Below, piece by piece: positions 54,787 through 62,765 of a stretch of DNA of 64,000 nucleotides. How positions within the stretch are numbered: position 1 is the stretch's first letter; each line of letters starts with the position of its first letter. The translations under genes and the position numbers were made by a program. This DNA comes from Novosphingobium sp. (GTDB lineage: Bacteria; Pseudomonadota; Alphaproteobacteria; Sphingomonadales; Sphingomonadaceae). The notes below the pieces were generated by a model. That model did no database searches. It had not been told where the DNA came from and worked only from the letters and a program-made list of their open reading frames with translations. Where the stretch lies: contig JADJYM010000012.1 in assembly GCA_016719755.1 (NCBI GenBank), forward strand, positions 67,001-131,000. The letters are read 5' to 3'.

Positions 54787-56208
54787 TTAGGGACCGGGGG
54801 GCTCAGGCCGCGACCACAAGCTCAATGATCCATTGGTGCATTCGGACAGCATTCGTTGATTGGCAAGCCAAGCGGTGATTTCCGCTTCTTCGGACGTTGG
54901 TGGCTCGGGAGTGGCTATAAGTTCTGCTATCGCATCCGAGATAGAACGCCAGCGGTGTCCGACTCCCTCATCACCGTTGAGACGCCGTTGGATGCCTAAT
55001 CGTATCTGCTCTAGCTCGCCCACACCGAGAAGCGTCCTAGTGCGAACATACAGAATGCGCATGGCGAGACGGCGGAAACGCGAATCTGAAAAAGTGCGTG
55101 CAATCGTCAGTTGCTCACTCGGAGTGGCTCGCTGGAACTCGGCCATTAGGCGTACGTCGCTTGCATTTGCGAAACCGTCGAAGATCATCTCTTCGACCTG
55201 AGCGTCAGCGGCCGGTTTGGACCAGACCAATGGCGCGATCAGCTCTGCAAGACTTGCGCCATAGTCGCGGTCTCTTGATAACAAATCGGCCTGTGCGAGT
55301 TCAGCGGCAACAGGTGTAACGCCAGCAATCTCTTCCACTTCCCTGAGCGTTAGCAAGACAGGCGCCTTGTTTAGCGCGACACGACGCAACGCACTGCGAA
55401 GGATCGCAAATTCGTCCGATGTGAATGCCTCGATTTTGCTCTGCGCGCTCGCCCAATCATAATCCAGTCGGGCAAGAACCGCATATGATCCGCGTTCATT
55501 GTCTATTCGGCGGTAGCAGGCGATGGACGGATTGCCGCCATGTCGAAAGAGGAAAACAGGCGCGTCAGCAGCGAGCACGGCCGCCGTTCCAGCCTTCGAT
55601 GCTCGCGTCGATAACGGTCGCCAAAGTTCTGGAAACCCTCGCGCTATTTTCCGTGCGAGGAAGAGCGTCGCCTCGACATCTCCCATGGCATCGTGAGCTC
55701 GGTGAGTATTAAAACCGTTAGCTGGCGCGAGGGCGTCGAGCCGGAAGCTCGGTTTCCCGTTCTTGTTAGACGGGATACTGAGCAGCCCGGGCCGGAAGTG
55801 AGCGGTCGCTCGGATTATCGGTAGAAGATCGAACCGGGCATTCCCGCCGGTCACCGTAAGATAGGGCGGAAGAAGGGCCTGCCAAAAGGCCCGTTGCAAG
55901 AACGGCTCGTCAAACCGCATCGAATTGTAGCCGACAAAGGTTGCCGCACCCCAAACATTAAGCCGCTCGCCAATCCTTTGCATCATCGTGTAAAAATCTG
56001 GGAGTGAACCGTCTTCGAGACGCTGGACGGGCGTGGCCGTCACGAGAAGCGCCTTTGGCGAAGGGACAATCCACGGAAGAAGTTGGCAACGAATTTCGAA
56101 CCGGTCGACCTCGACTAAATTTTCGTCCGTGAGGATGGCGCCGAACTGGAGAATCTGATCAAAAACGATGTCGATGCCGCTCGTCTCTATGTCGTAGAAG
56201 ACAAACAT
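54787..56208 (-). CDS. DEDDh 3'-5' exonuclease, ExoI (SbcB)-like
   Basis: A 473-residue protein. The exonuclease core has Asp 6 and Glu 8 in MFVFYDIETSGIDIVFDQIL, Asp 100 in FVGYNSMRFDEPFLQRAF, and His 172 / Asp 177 in HRAHDAMGDVEATLFLARKI. The rest follows the exodeoxyribonuclease I plan (an SH3-like and helical C-terminal part) and the length is like E. coli ExoI. ExoI degrades single-stranded DNA 3' to 5'. Start at ATG 56208. It follows the nitrilase gene after 148 bases on the same strand, so it is the last gene of the RT operon as read. A role in processing or destroying cDNA is an inference. Confidence 0.82.
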   Translation of the reverse strand: MFVFYDIETSGIDIVFDQILQFGAILTDENLVEVDRFEIRCQLLPWIVPSPKALLVTATPVQRLEDGSLPDFYTMMQRIGERLNVWGAATFVGYNSMRFDEPFLQRAFWQALLPPYLTVTGGNARFDLLPIIRATAHFRPGLLSIPSNKNGKPSFRLDALAPANGFNTHRAHDAMGDVEATLFLARKIARGFPELWRPLSTRASKAGTAAVLAADAPVFLFRHGGNPSIACYRRIDNERGSYAVLARLDYDWASAQSKIEAFTSDEFAILRSALRRVALNKAPVLLTLREVEEIAGVTPVAAELAQADLLSRDRDYGASLAELIAPLVWSKPAADAQVEEMIFDGFANASDVRLMAEFQRATPSEQLTIARTFSDSRFRRLAMRILYVRTRTLLGVGELEQIRLGIQRRLNGDEGVGHRWRSISDAIAELIATPEPPTSEEAEITAWLANQRMLSECTNGSLSLWSRPEPPGP

Positions 56209-56356
56209 CAGCCGTTTATCCGCGCCCTGCAAGCTGCCGCTGCGTGCACCTGGCAGCGCGGTCCAAAAGATAATGGTGACACGCGACGCCTAGCACTGAC
56301 AACAAAGTGTTTGTAGCGCGGCGGCATTCGCATGAGGGGACACCGTCGCACGACAT

Positions 56357-57265
56357 TCAAAGGGATTTGGTTGCTGCGACGAGAGACTGGATATCCTCGA
56401 ACCCTGGCGGCAGGCTCTTGAAATCCTTTCCAGCGACACCCTGTTGATGCGATGCGAGCGCCGCCAACGGCAACTCGATAAGCTGCGCATGCGGCAGGCC
56501 CTGACCGCTATGGCGGTAGATTGACCGCCGATAGGGTTCTCGAAACGGACTGACCGCGAGCGAACCGCCAAACTGGCCGCAGTTACATACAACAACGTTG
56601 CAAAAAAGCATGCGCGACAGGGCTTCCGCAAGATGATCGAATGACGTCGTGTCACGGTTATAGGCGAGAATGAACAAGGTTTGGATTTTATTCCGATACA
56701 TGACGATCCGGTCGAGATCCATGAAATCGTAGCAGATTGCGACAGCGAACTTGCCCAGCTCGGCGCTCTCGAAAATCCATACCGTCGGATGAGCAAGAAA
56801 CGCGACCGGTGCTCCCGTGATGTTCTGCAATTTCGTCTTTTCGCCCGGCGCGGGATAGGTCTTGCCGACGCGCCGTATCTCGGTTCGGCGAGCAACCTGG
56901 CGACCACCCAACCGCCTTGGCACGATTACAACCGCTTCGTTAGAGACCGTTGGTCCGGGCTCGCCGGCCTCGATGCGGTAATCGAGGCCTGCAATGATGA
57001 TTGCTTCAAGTTTCTCTGCGGCTTTTTTGAGTCTCGGCACAAAGCCGAGTGGTACCGAAAGTTCGGGCAAGAGGACAATGTCGGGCAACCGGTCGACCCC
57101 GCGCAGCGAGGCCAAGAAATGTCTGATTTCCTTCTTTGCGCGCCGTTCCTCAGTATCGGACATCTGAACGCACTTTTGCCAGTTTCCAGATTTGTCGTCC
57201 ATCCAAGCTGCGTCGGCATGCAGCGAATTTTGAATGACCCCAATATGAAGCCGGTCATTCAGCAT
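56357..57265 (-). CDS. Nitrilase-fold (C-N hydrolase) protein paired with the RT
   Basis: A 302-residue carbon-nitrogen hydrolase superfamily protein. The catalytic triad is in place: Glu 68 (VLLPELSVP), Lys 135 (RRVGKTYPAPG) and Cys 178 (FAVAICYDFMDLDR). Start chosen at ATG 57265, which follows a strong ribosome site (GAAGGAGGTAACG) and overlaps the end of the RT gene by 11 bases. In class 1 defence RTs a nitrilase domain is fused or associated, and here it is a separate chain. The likely action is hydrolysis of a small molecule or a protein amide during abortive infection; the substrate is unknown. Confidence 0.82.
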   Translation of the reverse strand: MLNDRLHIGVIQNSLHADAAWMDDKSGNWQKCVQMSDTEERRAKKEIRHFLASLRGVDRLPDIVLLPELSVPLGFVPRLKKAAEKLEAIIIAGLDYRIEAGEPGPTVSNEAVVIVPRRLGGRQVARRTEIRRVGKTYPAPGEKTKLQNITGAPVAFLAHPTVWIFESAELGKFAVAICYDFMDLDRIVMYRNKIQTLFILAYNRDTTSFDHLAEALSRMLFCNVVVCNCGQFGGSLAVSPFREPYRRSIYRHSGQGLPHAQLIELPLAALASHQQGVAGKDFKSLPPGFEDIQSLVAATKSL

Positions 57266-60200
57266 CGTTACCTCCTTCGCCATCACCTTCATCTCCGCTC
57301 GCGGCAGCAAAATCGCCGAGGCGGAAGGGTATGAGCTGGCGTGGCTGGTTCCGTGCTACCGCCAATTGGTTATCTTCAAGGATCTTTTGCGAGTGCCGTA
57401 TTTGCTCAAGTAGATCGGTCGACCCATAAAAAAGCGGCGGATCGAATGCCGCGTCATTGGGATTCACCCCGTCACGCCAACCAAACAAGCTCGGCTCGCG
57501 GGTGATGGCACGAGTTTCTGCCGGCCGCGCTCCAAGGCATCCTTCAAGAATTAGTGTCGTTAGCGAGGAGATCGCGAGCGATTCGAACCAACGAGCATGG
57601 GGCAGTTGAAATACGAGTTCGTTGCCGCGCATGTTCCATATGCGCGGCGCGGCGTGATTGTTGCGCAAGAGACCAAGAAGTAGTCGGCCCACAGATACCA
57701 ACCGACGTTCGGCATCAGGGATTGGGAGGCCCGCCTTGCTTTCAAGTGTATAGCGATAGTCCGCGAGTGACGTGGAAGGCTCGCGTAGTTTCGCTCGGCT
57801 TCTTTCTGAATCCTGCGCAAAGTGTCGCCATACCTCCCAGCTCAAATCGGTAGTGTGCCGATTGCAGGGAAAATCCATGATCCATCGGCGCGGCAGCAGG
57901 ACGTTATTGGGATGGAGCCGGTCTAGAATGGCTTCTTCACCATCTGCTGACGTCGCCGCCTCAAGCAACTGAGCCGTGATCTCAAGGGCTGTCCACTCGC
58001 CGCGCCGCGGATCGAATGGATTGCAATCATGGACACTCTTTGACCATTCACTGATCGTCATCCAATTTTTCGGTGGCGGCTCAAGTGATCGGGCGGCTCG
58101 GGTAAAGGCATTTTTGCCTGTCGCTTGGGCGACCGCGCGTTTCTCGACATCGTCGCCGATGACTTCGCGTAACCAAGCCGAGTCATTCTCGGGCAATGTA
58201 TTGCCCGCCGCCAGAAGCTGTTGCCACGCGGCGGACGGAAGCTGTTCTGGATAGCGGCGCGCGGCTTTCATATCGGCCCAACTGTCAAACGCGAAATGGG
58301 GTGAAAATGCCGACCACGCAGCCGAGGGACCTTCTTCGCGCCCCAAGCTATTCTCGCCGAGATGCGCCCAAACGCCCGATGTCCGAGCAGTCTCGGCGAG
58401 CCAAATATCTGCGGGTGCTCCCGGTGAGACGCGAACGTAAGCTTGCGAGAGTGTCGCGAGTCGTTTGGCAAGCGCCGTATATTCGGTGTGCGCAAGCATT
58501 TCAGCGGCTTGGATCAGTGCCACGCCGAACTCGCGACGGCCGGCAGCATGATACCAAGCCTCACGCTCCGGGCGGACGCGAAAATCCGCCGCATCGAGCG
58601 CTGCGATATCCTCAAGATGACTAAAGGCCGCTTTGATATCCGATCGCAGTGCACCTGGAGTTTCGATGCGGCGCAGCGTCGCTAATATGCCGCTCGCCAT
58701 AATCTGGAGCGAAAGTGCGATGTAGTAGTCGGCCCAAACTTCACGGCCTTTTGCGCGGGTTTCTTTCAACCATTCGACAATCGCATTGATGCCTCGATGC
58801 CCGGTCACGCGGCAATATTGGTGAATACGGTAGAAGAGTCGCGCCTTGCCTGGGTGTTCTCGAAGTGACTGGAGGAGCAACGAAAAACACCGTTTGAGTA
58901 GTGAGAGTTCGGCCTCGTCGTGTCGCAAAAGGCACGCGTCGCGCTCTTCAACTAGCTCGGCAAGCGTGGCCTTATAAAGCACCCAATCGGCCTCCGTTGC
59001 TCGTCCGGCGTCAGGTTGGCGCAGATGCCAGACCGAAAGTTTGCGCTCGGCGTCGACTAAGCCATCTGCTTCTTGAACGAGAATAGGTACAAGCGACGCG
59101 ATTTGACCAGCGGCGAAGGCCGCGCGGGTATCAGGACGAATTTCGCGCTCAGGTATGTCAGCGAGCAGTAACCATTCGAGCATCTTCAATCGCTCGCTGA
59201 GATCATCGTCATCGAGGATATGGATGTCGGCCGCAGCAATAGCCGAGACCTGAGCCAATGTCTTAGTCATCAGCTTAGTCGGGTTCTTCCCATCAAGTCG
59301 CGTATCGCGAACTGCCGCCTTGTAAATGTCAGGCTTTTTTCCTCGAAGATTTGACAGTGGTTCGCCCGTCTTTATGAGCGCCACCCATTCAGAAAGGTTC
59401 GGCGGATCGTATTTTTCCGGATTGACCTCGGCACCGATGCCCTGATCGAGAAGCAATTGTTCATACCAAATTATCCAGTCACATAGCGCATCAAAATCAT
59501 CGGCGATGATCGTGTGATCATCTACAAACCGGAAATGAGCGACATTCCTATTTTCGTCGATCTTTAGCGCGACGATCTTATCGACTGGAAGCATCGCAAC
59601 GTTGGCAAGAAACCCTGCCACGAAAAGACCAGTTGGAATGCCCTTGATGCTACCCTTTAGAAAGGGCGGTTCGACATTCTCCATCGCAGTATGGGGCATG
59701 TCTGTCATATCGATCTGGAAATTCAACATTGCGCCGATAATATTTTTAATACGCTGATCCGCCAGCGCACCGGCCACAGCGAGTCCAGCGAGAACGGCTT
59801 CAATTTTCAACGCTGGATAGAATTGCTTGAGGTCAATCGAAGCGTGATAAACGTCGCTTTTTGCGTCCTGCGCCCCCTTCTTGGGCCAGAAATCTTGGGA
59901 GAAATAGATAAGATTAGCGCGGCGTGCTGTAGCGTCGGCGAGCTGGTCGGGCTCGTCCATCTCGTCGCGCCGCAGTTGGCGTCGGTAAACCATCATCCGA
60001 GCGGTGAGAGTAATATGGCGACGGAATAGCGGCCAGCTATGCTGGAACTTGCGATAGAGATTGCCGCTCGCATGACGGTAGGGCCCGATTTCGAGGGTCG
60101 AGATGCTAGCCTCGTCCTTCTCGTACCAAGCGGGCCGATAGAGCCGATTGCCGTAGCTCCAAGGCTCCATCATCATGTCGAGATCGGGCCCAAGCGCGTT

Positions 60201-60494
60201 CACCAGCGCGATCCACGCGACTTGGTCCTCTACTGCGACATGGTAGTATTGTCGGTCGACTGGAATTTCTTCGGTCAGTTTCTTTGGGCGCGGGAGCGGG
60301 CGCAGCTTTTTCAGCCGAAAGGTGCCGCGCTCGAATTGCCGGCGAATCTCCAAAAGGCGCTGCTCTAGATCAAGCTCAAATGCGGCCAGTTCGCCGGCAT
60401 CGACGTAGCCGTCTGCGCTGCGATACAGATTCTTAGCCTTAAGCCACGCGTAATTCAGATTTTCCGGCAGCATCAGTCGGTCGTAGGCGTTCAT
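57255..60494 (-). CDS. Large reverse transcriptase of the Abi/UG defence type
   Basis: A 1079-residue protein. The RT core is at residues 60-370: motif A SIDLKQFYPALKI (Asp 221), motif B GIPTGLFVAGFLANVAMLPV (about 285-304) and motif C FRFVDDHTIIADD (Asp 325 and 326), then GAEVNPEKY. All three catalytic Asp are present, so it should polymerise. The remaining ~680 residues are helical with no named domain; no maturase, RNase H or endonuclease part is seen. Start at ATG 60494 overlaps the primase-like gene (ATGA) and the stop overlaps the nitrilase gene. By family knowledge such large RTs with nitrilase partners are antiphage systems; the exact UG group needs a tree. Confidence 0.88.
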   Translation of the reverse strand: MNAYDRLMLPENLNYAWLKAKNLYRSADGYVDAGELAAFELDLEQRLLEIRRQFERGTFRLKKLRPLPRPKKLTEEIPVDRQYYHVAVEDQVAWIALVNALGPDLDMMMEPWSYGNRLYRPAWYEKDEASISTLEIGPYRHASGNLYRKFQHSWPLFRRHITLTARMMVYRRQLRRDEMDEPDQLADATARRANLIYFSQDFWPKKGAQDAKSDVYHASIDLKQFYPALKIEAVLAGLAVAGALADQRIKNIIGAMLNFQIDMTDMPHTAMENVEPPFLKGSIKGIPTGLFVAGFLANVAMLPVDKIVALKIDENRNVAHFRFVDDHTIIADDFDALCDWIIWYEQLLLDQGIGAEVNPEKYDPPNLSEWVALIKTGEPLSNLRGKKPDIYKAAVRDTRLDGKNPTKLMTKTLAQVSAIAAADIHILDDDDLSERLKMLEWLLLADIPEREIRPDTRAAFAAGQIASLVPILVQEADGLVDAERKLSVWHLRQPDAGRATEADWVLYKATLAELVEERDACLLRHDEAELSLLKRCFSLLLQSLREHPGKARLFYRIHQYCRVTGHRGINAIVEWLKETRAKGREVWADYYIALSLQIMASGILATLRRIETPGALRSDIKAAFSHLEDIAALDAADFRVRPEREAWYHAAGRREFGVALIQAAEMLAHTEYTALAKRLATLSQAYVRVSPGAPADIWLAETARTSGVWAHLGENSLGREEGPSAAWSAFSPHFAFDSWADMKAARRYPEQLPSAAWQQLLAAGNTLPENDSAWLREVIGDDVEKRAVAQATGKNAFTRAARSLEPPPKNWMTISEWSKSVHDCNPFDPRRGEWTALEITAQLLEAATSADGEEAILDRLHPNNVLLPRRWIMDFPCNRHTTDLSWEVWRHFAQDSERSRAKLREPSTSLADYRYTLESKAGLPIPDAERRLVSVGRLLLGLLRNNHAAPRIWNMRGNELVFQLPHARWFESLAISSLTTLILEGCLGARPAETRAITREPSLFGWRDGVNPNDAAFDPPLFYGSTDLLEQIRHSQKILEDNQLAVARNQPRQLIPFRLGDFAAASGDEGDGEGGNDAE

Positions 60495-61570
60495 ATGCTG
60501 GCGTTCCCCTCCCGGAGATAATCATTGACGTCTTTCGCGCCGCTCTTGGGAGCAGTTTTGCGTGTGGCGGCGACGCCAAAGCGTGAAAGCTCTTTGCGCA
60601 GTGTCACCGCCCGTTTGTCGCCAGCTTCATCCCAGTCGAGCAATAGATCAACCTGCTTACCGCGCAACGCAATCATCTCGGCATCGGTGAGACGGGCGCT
60701 GACCCCGATAAGGCCAATCGCGTCACGACCAAGTTCCGCAGCGGAAAGCACGTCTATCGCACCTTCGCAGATCGCTACATGATTGGTTGAAGATGCTACG
60801 AGCACATCGGTGTTGAAGAGCCGCCGTTTGCGATGGTTCAGATTGCGCCAACGGCTGCCCTTCGCTTCTCCCATAATAATGCGGGCTTGAAGGTACGCGA
60901 CCCGACCGCCTTCTAAATAGGGAAAGAGCAGAGCCCCCGCGGGAAATATGGGCCAGTACCGATCTCGCGTTGATGTCTTGGTAAGCAGCCCACTCGCCTC
61001 AACTCTCGCAAAACCGAACTGATCGACAAGCCGGATCATTGCGTCCACGCTAGGCATCTGGCCTACGGCAAAGCGCGCAATTATCCGATCAGAAAGGCTG
61101 CGGCCCAGCAGGTAATTTCTGCCTGTCGATAAGAGCGGGGCGGCACCGAGTAACGACGCGTAAAGTTCATGATCAGCCTGCGTTTCGCCTAGATCAGTCG
61201 GTACTGGAGATTGAGTAGGTCGAAGAGACTGGCGAGGGACGACTGGAGCGGGAGGTCGGCGACGTTGCTGAACGCCTTGTCTCAACGGGCGAGCGAATAG
61301 GCCGCTTGCTTCGGCAAGCCATTGCTTCGCTTCCGAAAACGGGAGGCGGCGGGCGGCTATCACAAGGTCGATAGCACCGCCTTTTTCATCGCAACGGTAG
61401 CAGATCCACCGAAGTCCGCCGGAGCGTATTTCGAAAGATGGTGTCGTGTCGTTATGATCCGGTAAAGGACAACGCGCCATGCCTTGGGCGGGCAGCTTAG
61501 CGCCAAGTAGAGCACCTACAGCTTGAATCGCTAAGTTGTTCAGCGATTTAGTGTCTTCTCGTGCCCCCAT
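60491..61570 (-). CDS. CHC2 zinc-finger and Toprim primase-like protein
   Basis: A 359-residue protein. The zinc finger has Cys 34, His 39, Cys 57 and Cys 60 (ARCPLPDHNDTTPSFEI and WICYRCDEKGG), as in DnaG-type primases. The Toprim core has Glu 269 (HVAICEGAIDVLSA), Asp 312 / Asp 314 (DLLLDWDEAGDK) and a C-terminal KDVNDYL. The DnaG RNA-polymerase middle domain is shorter than usual, and no helicase-binding domain is seen. The four-base overlap with the RT start ties them in translation. It could make primers for the RT, or be a transfer-linked primase of the element, since the relaxase lies upstream. Start at ATG 61570. Confidence 0.8.
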   Translation of the reverse strand: MGAREDTKSLNNLAIQAVGALLGAKLPAQGMARCPLPDHNDTTPSFEIRSGGLRWICYRCDEKGGAIDLVIAARRLPFSEAKQWLAEASGLFARPLRQGVQQRRRPPAPVVPRQSLRPTQSPVPTDLGETQADHELYASLLGAAPLLSTGRNYLLGRSLSDRIIARFAVGQMPSVDAMIRLVDQFGFARVEASGLLTKTSTRDRYWPIFPAGALLFPYLEGGRVAYLQARIIMGEAKGSRWRNLNHRKRRLFNTDVLVASSTNHVAICEGAIDVLSAAELGRDAIGLIGVSARLTDAEMIALRGKQVDLLLDWDEAGDKRAVTLRKELSRFGVAATRKTAPKSGAKDVNDYLREGNASI

Positions 61571-61787
61571 AGCGTTATGTATCTCGCGAATCGCGGTAAA
61601 CCAAAATTATTATGGCAGCGGACATACCTCACTTGGTGATCTGATGTCGTCCATCGACAGCCTTTTTCGCAATCACAGGATCTCGCGCATTCTCCGGCGG
61701 AAATTCGTGGGCTCCGGAAGCTCGGCTGAACGAACGGCCGCAAACCGCATTTGTGCCTCCGAGTCCAGACAGTCCCGCTTATCCGAC

Positions 61788-62045
61788 CTAAAAGCCAATC
61801 GGGCTTTCACCGTACTTGCGCAAAACATCGTCAAACGCTTCTGCCATCAACGCCTGAAGGCTGATTCCACCCCTCCGCGCGCACGTATGCATCGCCAGCG
61901 ACATTTCCGGCGAGAAGTACCCTGATATTGCCTTACGTCCGACCCGGCTTGGCGGCGGAACGGTTGAAGTGATGGCCTCACTCGCAATCGCGCGTGGTTC
62001 AGCCGTTTCCTTCGGCTTATCGGCCAGTTTGGCAAATCGGCTCAT
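61788..62045 (-). CDS. Small DNA-binding partner of the element's ParA
   Basis: An 85-residue protein starting MSRFAKLADKPKETAEPRAI. The C-terminal half (GYFSPEMSLAMHTCARRGGI then SLQALMAEAFDDVLRKYGES) has the RHH strand-helix-helix pattern of ParG/Omega-like or antitoxin-like proteins. It overlaps the ParA stop by four bases (ATGA) and has a good ribosome site (GGAGAGA). It should bind the repeats around the parA gene. Function inferred from context. Confidence 0.65.
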   Translation of the reverse strand: MSRFAKLADKPKETAEPRAIASEAITSTVPPPSRVGRKAISGYFSPEMSLAMHTCARRGGISLQALMAEAFDDVLRKYGESPIGF

Positions 62046-62698
62046 CGGCTCTCTCCTTCCACAAGTTCACCTGTCGCCATGTTCACCTGTTCACATACCC
62101 ACATATGAACATGTTCGATCTCGCTCGCCGCCTTTCCGTCCGGATCGAACTCGAACACGGATTTCCCTGCGGCGCTGGCATGCCTGAACATAGCGCGATC
62201 GGCGATCCGGTGAGGACATGTGGGTACGCCGAACCCGGCGACTAGCGCGGCAGCGTCGGCGTGAATGCGCTCGGCGTGCGGCGGACCTGCAGTAAACACC
62301 ACCCAAGCAGGTTTGGCGAGCAACTGCACCAGCCTTGCCGTCGTCCGGATGGCCGCCAGATCGAATGCGCTCGGGCGGCACAGGATCAGTACAAGGTCGG
62401 CAGCCTCCATCGCCTTGCTCGCCGTCGTGTCGGCATGCGGCGGTGTGTCGATCACGATGAACGTCGCGCCCGCTTCCTTGGCCTGAGCAATCTTGGCTGC
62501 AATTCGCGGCGGGGCGCTGTCGATGACTTCGGGCGGCGCTTCCTCGCGCCAAGCCGCCCACTGGCTGGCGGTCGCTTGCGGGTCGGCGTCAATAATCAGA
62601 GCCACCTCGCCCTTGCGCTCGGCTGCGGCTGCGAGGTGAATGGCCAAGGTGGTCTTTCCGGTACCGCCCTTCTGGCTGACTATCGCGATAGTGGTCAT
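62042..62698 (-). CDS. parA: ParA-family partition ATPase of the element
   Basis: A 218-residue ATPase starting MTTIAIVSQKGGTGKTTLAI, with the deviant Walker A motif. Walker A' is ALIIDADPQATASQWAAW and the Walker B-type part is FIVIDTPPHADTTASKA. Partition ATPases of this small type act with an RHH or ParB partner to move plasmids or excised elements on the nucleoid. Start at ATG 62698, directly downstream of operator-like inverted repeats. The gene ends in the RHH partner's start. A ParA on an integrative element suggests a replicative circular stage. Confidence 0.85.
   Translation of the reverse strand: MTTIAIVSQKGGTGKTTLAIHLAAAAERKGEVALIIDADPQATASQWAAWREEAPPEVIDSAPPRIAAKIAQAKEAGATFIVIDTPPHADTTASKAMEAADLVLILCRPSAFDLAAIRTTARLVQLLAKPAWVVFTAGPPHAERIHADAAALVAGFGVPTCPHRIADRAMFRHASAAGKSVFEFDPDGKAASEIEHVHMWVCEQVNMATGELVEGESR
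62065..62116. repeat. Repeats of GTTCAC(C/A) in the 3' end of parA
   Basis: Two direct copies of GTTCACCTGT (62065-62074, 62081-62090) are followed by GTTCACAT (62089-62096) and the inverted ATGAACATG (62105-62113). They lie in the parA coding end, upstream of the partner gene, and share the GTTCAC core with the palindrome upstream of parA. Possible binding sites for the RHH protein or a centromere. Confidence 0.5.
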
Positions 62699-62765
62699 GT
62701 GAACTCCTTCACGTGTGGGCATGTTCACATGTGGACGTGTGAACATGTGCGGTGTGGGCGCTGGT
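62699..62765. promoter_or_regulatory. parA upstream region with perfect inverted repeat
   Basis: Inside this 67-base gap, CATGTTCACA (62722-62731) and TGTGAACATG (62740-62749) are exact reverse complements with an 8-base spacer. Partial copies (GTGTGGGC twice, TTCACGTGTG) surround them. The setting suggests autoregulation by ParA and its partner, or a partition site. The downstream operon (primase, RT, nitrilase, exonuclease) could be read from here too. Confidence 0.55.

Noticed and set aside
57255-60494. Group II intron or diversity-generating retroelement reverse transcriptase
   Set aside because: Motif C is FVDD, no maturase or endonuclease domain is seen, and no template/variable repeat pair lies near. 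The nitrilase neighbour fits the Abi/UG group.
57255-61570. Retron
   Set aside because: The protein is far larger than retron RTs and no msr/msd-like inverted-repeat RNA gene is visible next to it.
62065-62116. CRISPR-like or iteron replication origin
   Set aside because: Units are short, irregular and inside the parA coding end; no replication initiator gene is next to them.
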